A DNA stretch of 21,993 nucleotides from SLJN01 sp964505385 (GTDB taxonomy: Bacteria; Bacteroidota; Rhodothermia; Balneolales; Natronogracilivirgulaceae): NCBI GenBank assembly GCA_964505385.1, contig CAZDIA010000040.1, positions 1 through 21,993 on the forward strand, given 5' to 3'. The position numbers were made by a program, and so were the translations under genes. Below, in pieces: positions 1-8,149 of this stretch. Below the pieces are notes generated by a model. That model had not been told where the DNA came from, did no database searches, and saw only the letters and a program-made list of their open reading frames with translations. The first letter of the stretch is position 1. Each line of letters opens with the position of its first letter.

Positions 1-61
1 GTTGGGTTACCGGTACAACAATTTGCATTTTTATTTGCAATTAGGGTACAGGTAAGCCCCT

Positions 62-137
62 GGATCCCGGATAATCCTTCCGCTCGTCGCTACAGGATTT
101 CCGGAGCCTGCCCCGCACACGTAGTGTCGGGGATGAC
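62..137. repeat. REP-like interspersed palindromic element
   Basis: The segment opens with GGATCCCGG and closes with GTCGGGGATGAC, so the opposite strand reads GTCATCCCCGACA...CCGGGATCC. That is the general GTCATCCC...GGGATCC layout of small palindromic repeats dispersed in many bacterial genomes. Two imperfect hairpins are visible: CCGGATAATCC with GGATTTCCGG (one bulge), and CCCCGCACA with TGTCGGGG (one extra base). The CCCCGACA/TGTCGGGG core recurs in the rRNA operon of this window. Only one intergenic copy lies here, so dispersal through the genome is inferred. Confidence 0.5.
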
Positions 138-334
138 GTTGTGTTTTTTTAGAAGCTTCTGTCCCCTTCCTATAAGTATCACCGAAAGCGGGATTAGGAC
201 CTCATTAAGAATATTGATCAGCATAAAACCGTAACCATTGAGGGCATTATTGAGCAGTTATAATGTTTACAATACTGAAAATAGACCAAAAAGAGCGGCT
301 AAAAAGCCTGCTGATAAAATTCTTTAAATTCTGC

Positions 335-342
335 TATCTTTA
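335..342 (+). promoter_or_regulatory. Candidate Bacteroidota-type -7 box for the transhydrogenase gene
   Basis: TATCTTTA lies about 50 nt before the ATG at 392 and resembles the Bacteroidota -7 element TAnnTTTG. The same TATCTTT core precedes aspS and the response regulator. No TTG sits exactly 19 nt upstream, so the -33 element is weak or absent. Confidence 0.35.
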
Positions 343-391
343 CCCATGAACAACGGCAACATTTCAAAAGAGTCCTAATACCCTATCTTTT

Positions 392-1846
392 ATGAGTATT
401 GAATATGACGTAATTGTTATTGGAAGCGGCCCCGCAGGATTTTCCTGTGCCATGCAATCTTCCAAGTTTGATAAAAAAGTATTAATGGTGGAAGCGGATC
501 CAAACTTTTTGGGTGGAACCTGGATCAACACCGGTACGGTACCAAGCAAGGCACTTCGCGAAACAGCCCGTAATATTTTCACCTATACATCTCAGTTCGG
601 TCAATACGAAGATAAAAAGCCTTATGAGCGCTTCAAAATGAGAGACCTGCTGAAATATAAAGACTGGGTTCTTGAAAATGAGAATAGTTCGATCAAAAAG
701 GATTTGATTAAAAATAATATCCACACAGCCCGGGGATTTGGTAAGATATTGGAGCCAAATCTTGTGCAAATAACCGATCACATGGGTGAGGTAAGAAAAG
801 TGAGGAGTAAGTATGTTCTTATTGCAACCGGCAGCCGCCCAACTCAGCCAACCTCCTTTAATATTGACCATAAAATTGTTCTGGATACCAATTCTATCCT
901 CAATCTTGATCACATTCCCCGAAGACTTGTAATTGTGGGCGGTAACATCCAGGCGCTTGAGTTTGCTACTATTTTTGCAGCCCTGGGAACTAACGTCACT
1001 GTGCTGAATGAAGAAGAAGATTATCTGCCATTTCTCGACAAAGAAATTCGGCAGGAGTTTGACCGTATCATTAAGAATATGCGTATCAGGATCACCAATA
1101 ACTCAGAAATTCAGGGAGTTAATGAAAACAAACTTAGAAACTGCACAGAGGTAAGGTATACTACCACGGACTATAACGGAGAGCTGCATGTAGTTGAAAC
1201 CGAAGTTGTTCTTTTTTTCGGAGCTCGTACTCCAAACACGCAGAATCTTGGATTGGAAGATGTTGGAGTTAAATTATCCGACAACGGATATATAGACGTG
1301 AACGATAAGTATCAAAGCAGTGTGCCAAATATCTATGCCTGCGGTGATATTATCGGATATCCGGCATTAGCTTCAGCCTCATTTACGCAAGGGCGGCTTG
1401 CTTCCTGCGATATGTTTGATATCCCTTCCAAAGAAACCTCAGCTAATATTCCGTTCGGGATTTATACTATACCGGAAATATCTGCAATAGGTTTAACCGA
1501 AGAAGAGGCTATTGATGCGGGATATAACGTCACGGTTGGCCGTACCAAATACGATCGCCTCACTAAAGCAGATATAGCTAAAAGCCGGGATGGTTTGCTC
1601 AAACTGATCTTTGAAACTGACACATTCCGCTTGCTGGGGGTTCACATTATCGGTGATAATGCAACTGAGCTAATCCACCTAGGCCAGTCAGTGCTCTATT
1701 TTAACGGAGATATCAGGTACTTCATCGGCAATGTTATCAACTACCCGACATATACAGAAGGCTACCGAATTGCCGCTTTCAATGGTGTAAATAAAGTATA
1801 CAAAAGCGGTGTCGGTTATGATCAGATTCTCGAACAACCTGAATAA
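392..1846 (+). CDS. sthA: Soluble pyridine nucleotide transhydrogenase-like flavoprotein (SthA family)
   Basis: This 484-residue FAD/NAD(P) disulfide-reductase-fold protein probably balances NADH and NADPH in the cytoplasm. Residues 11-16 (GSGPAG) are the FAD Rossmann loop. A second nucleotide-binding domain lies around 175-205, with the degenerate glycine motif GGNIQALE. YACGDIIGYP is the second FAD contact, followed by a dimerisation domain. The redox-cysteine position reads GGTWINTGTVPSK: Trp44 and Thr49 stand where lipoamide dehydrogenases have two Cys. The E. coli SthA sequence as I recall it already has Thr at the second site, and the later NYPT motif replaces the catalytic His of lipoamide dehydrogenases, also as in SthA. 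IYTIPEIS and the length fit SthA. The gene stands alone and is convergent with aspS. A non-transhydrogenase NAD(P)H oxidoreductase is the alternative. Confidence 0.8.
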   Translation: MSIEYDVIVIGSGPAGFSCAMQSSKFDKKVLMVEADPNFLGGTWINTGTVPSKALRETARNIFTYTSQFGQYEDKKPYERFKMRDLLKYKDWVLENENSSIKKDLIKNNIHTARGFGKILEPNLVQITDHMGEVRKVRSKYVLIATGSRPTQPTSFNIDHKIVLDTNSILNLDHIPRRLVIVGGNIQALEFATIFAALGTNVTVLNEEEDYLPFLDKEIRQEFDRIIKNMRIRITNNSEIQGVNENKLRNCTEVRYTTTDYNGELHVVETEVVLFFGARTPNTQNLGLEDVGVKLSDNGYIDVNDKYQSSVPNIYACGDIIGYPALASASFTQGRLASCDMFDIPSKETSANIPFGIYTIPEISAIGLTEEEAIDAGYNVTVGRTKYDRLTKADIAKSRDGLLKLIFETDTFRLLGVHIIGDNATELIHLGQSVLYFNGDIRYFIGNVINYPTYTEGYRIAAFNGVNKVYKSGVGYDQILEQPE

Positions 1847-1947
1847 TCGTTGACCGGGTCTGTCAATCTAACTCAAGTTGCTGTCACCATTTTATATGGT
1901 CTACAATCAGTTATTGTAACTGCAACATGGGTTAAAGCTTGTTACAG

Positions 1948-2001
1948 TGTTTGATGTTTGAGGTTTGAGGTTGTGAACAACAGAACGTCAAACATCAAAC
2001 A
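1948..2001. repeat. 14-bp perfect inverted repeat between convergent genes
   Basis: TGTTTGATGTTTGA (1948-1961) is the exact reverse complement of TCAAACATCAAACA (1988-2001), with a 26-nt loop that carries a further partial copy (GGTTTGAGG). It lies between the 3' ends of sthA and aspS and could form a hairpin in either transcript. No run of T follows on either strand, so a classical intrinsic terminator is not supported. Confidence 0.6.
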
Positions 2002-2068
2002 AACTTTGCCGGCAATGCATAACATTGGCAGCAACTACAATAGCTTTTACAGGAATTTAGGCTAAAAA

Positions 2069-3871
2069 CTACTTTTCCTGATTCTCTTTTTGATCCGAAA
2101 AGATTCCGGGTTTTAACTGAATATGAAGCTCATTTAACTGATCATTATCCACATTACCCGGGGAATTATCCATCAGGCTTTGGGCACGCTGATTTTTGGG
2201 GAATGCGATGACATCCCGCAGGCTTTGAGCTTCAGCCAGCAGCATGACCAGACGATCAAGGCCAAGCGCGATGCCTCCGTGTGGAGGCGCTCCGTATTTA
2301 AACGCATCCATCAGAAAACCGAATTTTTCGCGCGCTTCTTCATCATCAATACCCAACGCCCGAAACATTCTCTGCTGAACTTGCGTGTCGTGAATACGAA
2401 TCGATCCACCGCCAATTTCGCTGCCATTCATCACCAGGTCATACGCTCGCGCGCGCGCCTTTTCAGGAGCGGATTCCAGAAGCTCAGCATCATCCGGATG
2501 CGGTGAGGTAAATGGATGGTGCATCGCATAGTAGCGTCCGTCATCCGGATCGTACTCCAACAGCGGGAAATCGGTAACCCACAACAAATGGGTTTCATCC
2601 TTGTTGATCAGATCATATTCATTGGCCATCATCAGCCGCAAATCGCCAAGCTGATGATAAACCTTCGGTTTTTCGCCGGCCAGGATCAGAATTAAGTCGC
2701 CTTTTTCCGCACCGGCATGATCCACCATATTTTGCGTGATCTCGTCACTTACGAATTTACTTACACTTGAGTAAACTTCATCTTCATTATTCTTAATGTA
2801 GATTAATCCGGCTGCACCGATTTCATCCTGTACTTTTTTAGTCAATTTATCCATCACACCCCTGCCGAGAGTTCCATGTCCTGGAACTACAAAGCCAACT
2901 ACAGCGCCACCATCGGCTACCGTTTTTGAAAAAATTCTGAATTCAGCGTCTTTTACGGTTTCTGAAAAGTCTACGAACTTTAGATCAAAACGGGTATCCG
3001 GTTTATCGGAGCCGTAAGTTTCAATGGCCTCCTGATAGGTAATCCGCTTGAAAGGAGCCTGCACCTGAATATCTACGGTTTCCCGTAAAACTTTGGTGAT
3101 CATTCCTTCGGTCATTGTGTAGATATCTTCTTCATCAGCGAATGACATCTCCACGTCGATCTGGGTAAACTCCGGCTGGCGGTCGGCACGCAAATCTTCA
3201 TCCCTGAAACACTTCACAATCTGGAAATACCGATCCATACCGGAAACCATCAACAGCTGCTTATAGGTTTGCGGGCTCTGTGGCAAAGCGAAAAACCTGC
3301 CTGGATTTACCCGGCTTGGAACCAGATAATCCCGTGCGCCTTCCGGAGTGCTGCGCATTAAAAAAGGTGTTTCTACTTCGGCAAAATCGTTATCATAATA
3401 AAATGAACGCACCGACTGATAAACTTTAGACCGAAGCATCAGTTTCTTTTGCATGGTTGGCCGGCGCAGATCCAGATAACGGTATTTAAGCCTTATGTCC
3501 TCATTGGCTTTTACGTCATCTTTGACTTCGAATGGCGGAGTTTCAGCTTTGGAATAAATCGTAAATTCCGTGACCCTAACTTCAACCTGCCCGGTTTTCA
3601 CATTCGGATTTACATTTTCAGGCTCTCGTTGCCGAACATATCCCTTTACCCCGATAACATATTCGGGGCGCAACTGATCTGCTTTGCGGTGTGCTTCCTG
3701 ATCATCCTGAGGAGAAAACACGACCTGGGTTATACCGTATCGATCCCGTAAATCAATAAATATTACTCCACCAAGGTCACGGCGGGTATCTACCCATCCA
3801 TTTAATACTACTTCTTTATCTTTATCTTGCTGTGTTAATTCACCACAGTTGTGCGTGCGTTTTAACGTCAT
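2069..3871 (-). CDS. aspS: Aspartyl-tRNA synthetase
   Basis: This class II synthetase charges tRNA-Asp with aspartate in the cytoplasm. Its 600 residues match the bacterial type. An N-terminal OB-fold anticodon-binding domain (about 1-105, with WVDTRRDLGG) is followed by the catalytic core. The core contains ETPFLMRSTPEGARDY from 167, LPQSPQ near 197-202, motif 2 FRDEDLRADR (222-231), GGGSIRIHD and motif 3 GIALGLDR (533-540). The stretch between motif 2 and motif 3 is long enough for the bacterial GAD insertion domain. The gene has its own promoter region upstream and faces sthA. I did not try to decide whether it also charges tRNA-Asn. Confidence 0.97.
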   Translation of the reverse strand: MTLKRTHNCGELTQQDKDKEVVLNGWVDTRRDLGGVIFIDLRDRYGITQVVFSPQDDQEAHRKADQLRPEYVIGVKGYVRQREPENVNPNVKTGQVEVRVTEFTIYSKAETPPFEVKDDVKANEDIRLKYRYLDLRRPTMQKKLMLRSKVYQSVRSFYYDNDFAEVETPFLMRSTPEGARDYLVPSRVNPGRFFALPQSPQTYKQLLMVSGMDRYFQIVKCFRDEDLRADRQPEFTQIDVEMSFADEEDIYTMTEGMITKVLRETVDIQVQAPFKRITYQEAIETYGSDKPDTRFDLKFVDFSETVKDAEFRIFSKTVADGGAVVGFVVPGHGTLGRGVMDKLTKKVQDEIGAAGLIYIKNNEDEVYSSVSKFVSDEITQNMVDHAGAEKGDLILILAGEKPKVYHQLGDLRLMMANEYDLINKDETHLLWVTDFPLLEYDPDDGRYYAMHHPFTSPHPDDAELLESAPEKARARAYDLVMNGSEIGGGSIRIHDTQVQQRMFRALGIDDEEAREKFGFLMDAFKYGAPPHGGIALGLDRLVMLLAEAQSLRDVIAFPKNQRAQSLMDNSPGNVDNDQLNELHIQLKPGIFSDQKENQEK

Positions 3872-3906
3872 GAGGACTACGTATGTTTAGAACCAAAATT
3901 AAGCTG

Positions 3907-3915
3907 CCAAAGATA
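3907..3915 (-). promoter_or_regulatory. Candidate -7 box for aspS
   Basis: On the minus strand this reads TATCTTTGG, a close match to the Bacteroidota -7 consensus TAnnTTTG, about 36 nt before the aspS ATG. The nearest upstream TTG (3939-3941) is 23 nt away rather than the expected 19 or so, so the call rests on the -7 box. Confidence 0.4.
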
Positions 3916-4110
3916 GTAATTCTGCAATTGAATCTCTTCAATGGTTTAAAATTTGTCGAAAAAACCAGAATTCGATAAAATCCGGCTTTGTAAAAAAGCA
4001 CCACTTTCTAAGATTTATATATTATTAACAACAATTTGACCTTATTACTCTGTATTTAATTTATTTTTATTTTATCTCGGAATAATATGTTTATCCGTAA
4101 AAATATTTAA

Positions 4111-4140
4111 TTGAAAAGTTGAAAACTTCTTCTATCTTTA
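4111..4140 (+). promoter_or_regulatory. Promoter of the response regulator gene (TTG-N19-TATCTTTA)
   Basis: TTG at 4111-4113 and TATCTTTA at 4133-4140 are separated by exactly 19 nt, the spacing of the Bacteroidota consensus TTTG-N19-TAnnTTTG recognised by the primary sigma factor of that group. The predicted leader is about 55 nt. Confidence 0.55.
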
Positions 4141-4202
4141 TAAAGTAATATTATCATTTACAGACAACGACATTTTTAACCCCGCTTTAATCCTGAGTGC
4201 AT

Positions 4203-4853
4203 ATGCACCCAATTAGGATTTTACTCGCTGATGACCATGAGGTTGTTCGATTCGGCCTGAGTTCGCTGATCAACAAATATGACGACCTTAACGTAGTTGC
4301 TGAAGCCAGCAGCGGAGAGCAGGCGTTTGAACTTTTTTGCAGCCACTCTCCTGACATCAGCATTCTGGATATCACCATGCCCGGAATTGACGGCATTGAA
4401 ACTGCCAAAAAAATCAAGGCGTATGATCCGGATGCATATATTCTGATATTAACTATGCATTCCGACAATACGTATGTCAAAGAAATTCTTAAAATCAGAG
4501 TGAACGGCTATATTCAAAAAAATTCCAAAAAAGAAGAACTGATAGAAACTATTCGGGCCGTTGCCTCCGGTAAACATGTATTCAGCCCCACTATAACCCG
4601 TATGCTAACCGATCATTTCGTCGATTCCGGCAAAAGTCTTCAATCCCGAAGAACACCTTTTGATTTGACGCCGAGAGAGCAGGAAATCCTTTCGCTGATC
4701 AGTGAGGGGAAATCAACGAAAGACATTGCACAGCAACTGCATATCAGCACCCGGACTGTCGAAACCCACCGCAGCAACCTGCTCAGTAAAACCGGAGTGA
4801 AAAATTCCGCTGGGTTAGTCCGGTACGCGCTTAGCAAAAAAATCAGCGGTTAA
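4203..4853 (+). CDS. NarL/FixJ-family response regulator with LuxR-type DNA-binding domain
   Basis: This two-domain transcription regulator receives a phosphoryl group from an unknown histidine kinase and then binds DNA. The receiver domain (about 3-120) has the acidic pair in LLADDHE, the phospho-acceptor Asp in ISILDITMPG (residue 56 from the ATG) and the conserved Thr and Lys in LILTMH and GYIQK. A linker leads to a LuxR helix-turn-helix of about 55 residues starting LTPREQEIL and containing STRTVETHRSNLLSKTG. A GTG lies two codons upstream (4197); I prefer the ATG at 4203, giving 216 residues, because it begins directly with MHPIRILLADDHE. No kinase lies nearby, so it is an orphan regulator. 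It has its own promoter and terminator. Its signal and targets cannot be read from the sequence. Confidence 0.93.
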   Translation: MHPIRILLADDHEVVRFGLSSLINKYDDLNVVAEASSGEQAFELFCSHSPDISILDITMPGIDGIETAKKIKAYDPDAYILILTMHSDNTYVKEILKIRVNGYIQKNSKKEELIETIRAVASGKHVFSPTITRMLTDHFVDSGKSLQSRRTPFDLTPREQEILSLISEGKSTKDIAQQLHISTRTVETHRSNLLSKTGVKNSAGLVRYALSKKISG

Positions 4854-4985
4854 TCTCCTTTTCTACACCTCCTCCGTATTTCTACGTAGAATAAAATGGG
4901 TGTTTTTTCTGATTGTGAATATGCATTTACTTCTCATATCATAATACCTAATGGGGTAATAGCCGTCTGTAGATGATAACAAACT

Positions 4986-5020
4986 AAGCGGCCCGCTCTG
5001 ATAGAGCGTGTCGCTTTTTT
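4986..5020 (+). terminator. Rho-independent terminator after the response regulator
   Basis: Outer stem AAGCG/CGCTT and inner stem CGCTCT/AGAGCG (loop GAT) are separated by a small 3x3 internal loop and followed by a run of six T. It sits 133 nt after the stop codon, in the gap between two convergent genes. Confidence 0.75.
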
Positions 5021-5035
5021 ATTATTTGCTATTAC

Positions 5036-5075
5036 TAATTAGTGTCTGTAAGAAATCTCTTAGAGGCACTAATTA
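5036..5075 (-). terminator. Hairpin at the 3' end of the epimerase gene
   Basis: TAATTAGTG (5036-5044) pairs perfectly with CACTAATTA (5067-5075), with further pairing inside (TAAGA/TCTTA). The hairpin overlaps the stop codon of the epimerase gene. No T-run follows on the minus strand, so it is a 3'-end stabilising hairpin or a weak terminator rather than a classical one. Confidence 0.4.
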
Positions 5076-5965
5076 CCGAGGATATCCTTCAAAGCCTGAT
5101 CAACAAATGGATATTCAAAAGTGAACCCGGATTTCACGAGCTTATTGGGCTTCACATTAAGGCTTGCCGTTATAGCTTCCGCGCTTTCACCCAATCCCAG
5201 TTTTAACATGAATTCAGGCGCTCTGAAAAAAGAGGGCCTTTGTAATACTTTGCCCAACTCTTCAGCAAAGGTATTCATAGTAACCGGGTTTGGAGCCACT
5301 GCATTATATGGCCCCTCCATTTCTTTAGTATCAATTGCGTGGCTTATGCTTCGGCAAACATCCTGCATATGGACCCAGGAAAAATACTGACGACCGTCAC
5401 CGAGTGGGCCTCCGGCAAACAAATTAAACGCAAGGACCATTTTAGACAAAGCACCATCCTCTTTTTCAAGTACTACTCCTAACCTTGGTATTACCAGACG
5501 CACCCCATACTGCTTAACTTTCATTGCTGTATCTTCCCAGTCCAGACAAACCTCTGCGAGAAAATCATCTCCGGCAGGGCTTTTTTCATCAATTTCTTTG
5601 TTTCCTGCCGGCTTGTAATAGTTTATCCCGGAAGCGGATATCATAACTTCAGGTGGCTGTTTAGATTCGGAAACCGCCCTTACAAGCTTGTTGGTCGTAT
5701 TTATTCGACTTGATCTTATCCGTTTTTTCGCCGCTTCCGTCCAGCGCTGATCAAATAGATTCTCACCTGCCAGGTTCACAATTGCGTCACTCTTGTCAAC
5801 AAGTGGCGTTAACTCGTCATCAATACGGTGATAGCTTCTGGTATCGGTATCGGAATATTTATCGGGATTACGGGTAAGAATCATAAGGTGATCCCCTCTG
5901 TTCTCAAGATGTTCACACAGGTATGATCCAATAAAGCCGGTGCCACCGGTAATTAAAATATTCAT
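5069..5965 (-). CDS. TIGR01777-family NAD-dependent epimerase/dehydratase-like protein (SDR39U1/YfcH type)
   Basis: This 298-residue extended short-chain dehydrogenase-like protein opens with MNILITGGTGFIGSYL, the NAD(P)-binding glycine loop at residues 7-13. NLAGENLFDQRW and SRINTTNKLV are characteristic of the TIGR01777 subfamily. The C-terminal end (about 245-296, RAPEFMLKLGLGESAEAI) matches the DUF1731 domain that closes these proteins. The substrate is unknown for the family. The usual active-site pattern is represented by SASGINYY, in which a Tyr is present but the YxxxK context is poor. The gene is last in the minus-strand string, 133 nt after cdsA, and ends TAG. Confidence 0.88.
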   Translation of the reverse strand: MNILITGGTGFIGSYLCEHLENRGDHLMILTRNPDKYSDTDTRSYHRIDDELTPLVDKSDAIVNLAGENLFDQRWTEAAKKRIRSSRINTTNKLVRAVSESKQPPEVMISASGINYYKPAGNKEIDEKSPAGDDFLAEVCLDWEDTAMKVKQYGVRLVIPRLGVVLEKEDGALSKMVLAFNLFAGGPLGDGRQYFSWVHMQDVCRSISHAIDTKEMEGPYNAVAPNPVTMNTFAEELGKVLQRPSFFRAPEFMLKLGLGESAEAITASLNVKPNKLVKSGFTFEYPFVDQALKDILGN

Positions 5966-6059
5966 AATTAGTAATTGATAGGTTTAATCAATAGATCGAT
6001 AATTTTTCGAATAAGTGTTGTAAGAAAACTCAAACAGTGCTTTTATGCTAACATCAAAC

Positions 6060-6108
6060 TACAGGCTTCGCGTTTGCGCTATCCCGAACCGGCTTGTATT
6101 AGCCTGTA
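6060..6108 (-). promoter_or_regulatory. Inverted repeat spanning the cdsA stop codon
   Basis: TACAGGCT (6060-6067) and AGCCTGTA (6101-6108) are perfect inverted repeats. A smaller GCG/CGC hairpin lies inside. The structure overlaps the cdsA stop and precedes the epimerase gene, so it could attenuate or process the transcript between them. There is no T-run. Confidence 0.35.
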
Positions 6109-6908
6109 AGTCCAATAATAAACAAATAAATGTATGCGGCAGGCATAGCAGCAAGCATGGCATCGAACCTATCGAAAAAACCGCCATGCCCGGGAAGTAT
6201 AGTTGATGAGTCCTTAATTTTTACTTCGCGCTTGAGCCGGCTTGCAAACACATCTCCGATAGGTCCGGCAATACTGATAATGGGAACCAGCGGGAGAAGC
6301 ATTAAAAAATCATACGGATAATCGGGTACAAACAACCAGCACAACGCCAAAGCAACTAATGCACCACCTACTCCGCCTGCTGCTCCTTCCCATGTTTTTT
6401 TGGGGCTTATAGACGGCACCATAAGATTTTTACCGAAATTCTTACCCACAAAATAAGCGAAAATATCATTCCCCCAGACCATCAAAATCATCGTAAATGC
6501 AATTGAAAACCCCGCAAAATCAGGTTGAATATCCCGGAGAAGGATCAGAAAAAGCATCCCGACCGAAGCATAAAAACCGGCAAACAATGTATTTATCAAC
6601 CCGTTAATAGCCGTTTTTCCATCAATGTGGACAATGGAGGCAGTAATTAACCAAAGGAACAGAAAGGCAAAAACAGGCAACATCGTCTCCAGCTCCGTGG
6701 TTAACAGTACCATAATTGCTATGGCAACAGCAGGAAAAAGAAAAAACGTATACCCCGCTTTGCGTAACATTGCCAGTATTTCATACTGAATGAGCAATGC
6801 GATAGCTATGATCATCGCTTTGAAAGCCCATCCTCCAAGCCAAAGCATGCCAATAAAAAACGGAGCCGCTATAACTACGAATCCTATACGCTTTCCGAGG
6901 TCTGACAA
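6099..6908 (-). CDS. cdsA: Phosphatidate cytidylyltransferase (CDP-diacylglycerol synthase)
   Basis: This integral membrane enzyme makes CDP-diacylglycerol from phosphatidic acid and CTP, the branch point for phospholipid synthesis. The 269-residue protein has about seven or eight hydrophobic segments. It carries the full CdsA signature near its C-terminus (about 223-249): SRLKREVKIKD, then PGHGGFFDRFD. Upstream, WGNDIFAYFVGKNFGK and SPKKTWEG are also typical. The start is 6 nt after the DUF2007 stop, so the two are probably co-translated. Its position downstream of accA links fatty-acid initiation and phospholipid assembly in one transcription unit. Confidence 0.95.
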   Translation of the reverse strand: MSDLGKRIGFVVIAAPFFIGMLWLGGWAFKAMIIAIALLIQYEILAMLRKAGYTFFLFPAVAIAIMVLLTTELETMLPVFAFLFLWLITASIVHIDGKTAINGLINTLFAGFYASVGMLFLILLRDIQPDFAGFSIAFTMILMVWGNDIFAYFVGKNFGKNLMVPSISPKKTWEGAAGGVGGALVALALCWLFVPDYPYDFLMLLPLVPIISIAGPIGDVFASRLKREVKIKDSSTILPGHGGFFDRFDAMLAAMPAAYIYLFIIGLTG

Positions 6909-6914
6909 TGTTAC

Positions 6915-7214
6915 CTATTCATTTTTATCCGGATTAGTATCATCATCTTCATCGTCCCATTTTATATCGGCATTCTCCCATTCTTTGATGGCTTTTTCCG
7001 CCTGTTTCTGGTGCTCCTCTGGAACATAAATAAAAATGCGGGAAAGTGATCCAAAATTAACTGTATACGAACGATCTTTCTTATTCAGGATCTCACAGGG
7101 GATTTCCAAGTCTGAAAGGTAGTTTTTCACCATTTCTGCATGGTGCTCTACCGAAGTCTGGTGGATGCAAACCCATCCTTCAATATTTGGCTGCTGGTTA
7201 TCAGAGTTGATCAT
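6915..7214 (-). CDS. DUF2007-type small protein (putative signal transducing protein)
   Basis: This 99-residue soluble protein contains one DUF2007 domain: WVCIHQTSVEHHAEMVKNYL, a central CEILNKKD and a C-terminal helix EEHQKQAEKAIKEW. The family fold is a small ferredoxin-like alpha/beta domain whose job is unknown, despite the database label. An acidic tail (DDEDDDTNPDKNE) follows. The start overlaps the stop of the CPBP gene by four bases (ATGA, 7211-7214), a sign of translational coupling, and cdsA follows at once. Confidence 0.82.
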   Translation of the reverse strand: MINSDNQQPNIEGWVCIHQTSVEHHAEMVKNYLSDLEIPCEILNKKDRSYTVNFGSLSRIFIYVPEEHQKQAEKAIKEWENADIKWDDEDDDTNPDKNE

Positions 7215-8149
7215 AATGTATCCTTCTTTTCAGATGAAGATTGTGCAATGTAGGTGATATACATTAAAAGTACTGAAGTAAAAATCACACTTATTAACAA
7301 TAACCACAACGAAGGCATCTCCATAGTTACTTCTTCTTCAAAAATCAGATCCGGACTGACCGAAGCAGCTATGATACTGCCGGCGTTATTTACAAAATGT
7401 CCAACAATGGCCGGAATAAGGCTTCCCGATTTTATGGTTACCCAGGCCAGAAACATTCCAATTACTGCTAAGGGTATGAGCTGAGTCAATCTCAGATGGT
7501 ATAATCCGAAAATAAGGCCGCAAACAAATATAGCGGCTATAATGCCCCAGGAACGCTCCAGTAACCGCAGGATATAACCTCTGTAGAGTACTTCCTCGCA
7601 TATCGCAGGCACCAATGCTACATGAAAGAGCGTAAGAGCGAGAATATGATCACCGGTCAGAAAAGTGCGGATCATCTCCATTTGGCTCATTTCAAATTCC
7701 GATAGCGGATCGGGTACCGGCAGTTGCATATTCAGCCAGGAAAGCATCCAGACGATAGGTTGCATCACCAGAATCACAACACCCGTGATGAATGCAATCT
7801 CCCAGGTTCCCTGCGGGATTCTGAAGCGAAAAAAATCAACCTTCTGGTCACGGTGTACCGAAAGACGGGCAAATATCCAGGTTCCCAATCCGAGAAACAG
7901 GATCTGGCTGATGGAATTTGCCCAGAATATCAGCCCCATATCGGCAGTGAGCTGTTCCAGTATATCGGGTGATAACTCATGTTGGGGACTGATCAGAAAC
8001 CCGAGAACCGCAAATATACCTCCTCCGATCTGGAAAAGGATAAATGAAATCATCACCCACAATAATGCCACAACCCAGGGGGCAAACCCGTTACGGTCAA
8101 ACCACGGCTCGGGGCGCAATTGATCCTGATGAGGCAGATTCGGCTCCAT
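7211..8149 (-). CDS. CPBP-family intramembrane glutamic protease
   Basis: This 312-residue multi-pass membrane protein belongs to the CPBP (Abi, Rce1-like) family. The three family motifs are intact: EExxxR as CEEVLYRG (E185, E186, R190), FxxxH as FGLYH (H218) and HxxxN as HFVNN (H251, N255). This suggests an active peptidase within the membrane rather than a dead homologue. About eight hydrophobic segments are visible, the first at about 25-50. The start codon shares one base with the stop of the DUF4199 gene. The substrate is unknown. Known relatives process prenylated proteins or bacteriocin precursors, but no such partner gene lies here. Confidence 0.9.
   Translation of the reverse strand: MEPNLPHQDQLRPEPWFDRNGFAPWVVALLWVMISFILFQIGGGIFAVLGFLISPQHELSPDILEQLTADMGLIFWANSISQILFLGLGTWIFARLSVHRDQKVDFFRFRIPQGTWEIAFITGVVILVMQPIVWMLSWLNMQLPVPDPLSEFEMSQMEMIRTFLTGDHILALTLFHVALVPAICEEVLYRGYILRLLERSWGIIAAIFVCGLIFGLYHLRLTQLIPLAVIGMFLAWVTIKSGSLIPAIVGHFVNNAGSIIAASVSPDLIFEEEVTMEMPSLWLLLISVIFTSVLLMYITYIAQSSSEKKDTL

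Larger units (their letters stand above)
1..391. other. Intergenic region upstream of the transhydrogenase gene
   Basis: I see no convincing coding sequence in these 391 bases. The region holds a REP-like palindromic element (62-137, listed separately), a T-run after it (about 143-150) and an AT-rich leader with a candidate promoter at about 335-342. The first 60 bases contain the 8-bp palindrome TACCGGTA (8-15) and a direct repeat of ATTTGCA, neither of which I can assign. The gene on the left lies outside the window. Confidence 0.6.
3872..4202. other. AT-rich divergent promoter region between aspS and the response regulator
   Basis: No gene is visible. Both flanking genes are transcribed away from this region. 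A TATCTTTG box lies near the aspS side and a spaced TTG/TATCTTTA pair near the response-regulator side. The middle (about 3990-4130) is very AT-rich. I see no riboswitch-like structure. Confidence 0.6.

Noticed and set aside
2180..2506. 108-codon frame on the plus strand within aspS
   Set aside because: It is the antisense shadow of the AspRS catalytic domain; its sequence has no family features.
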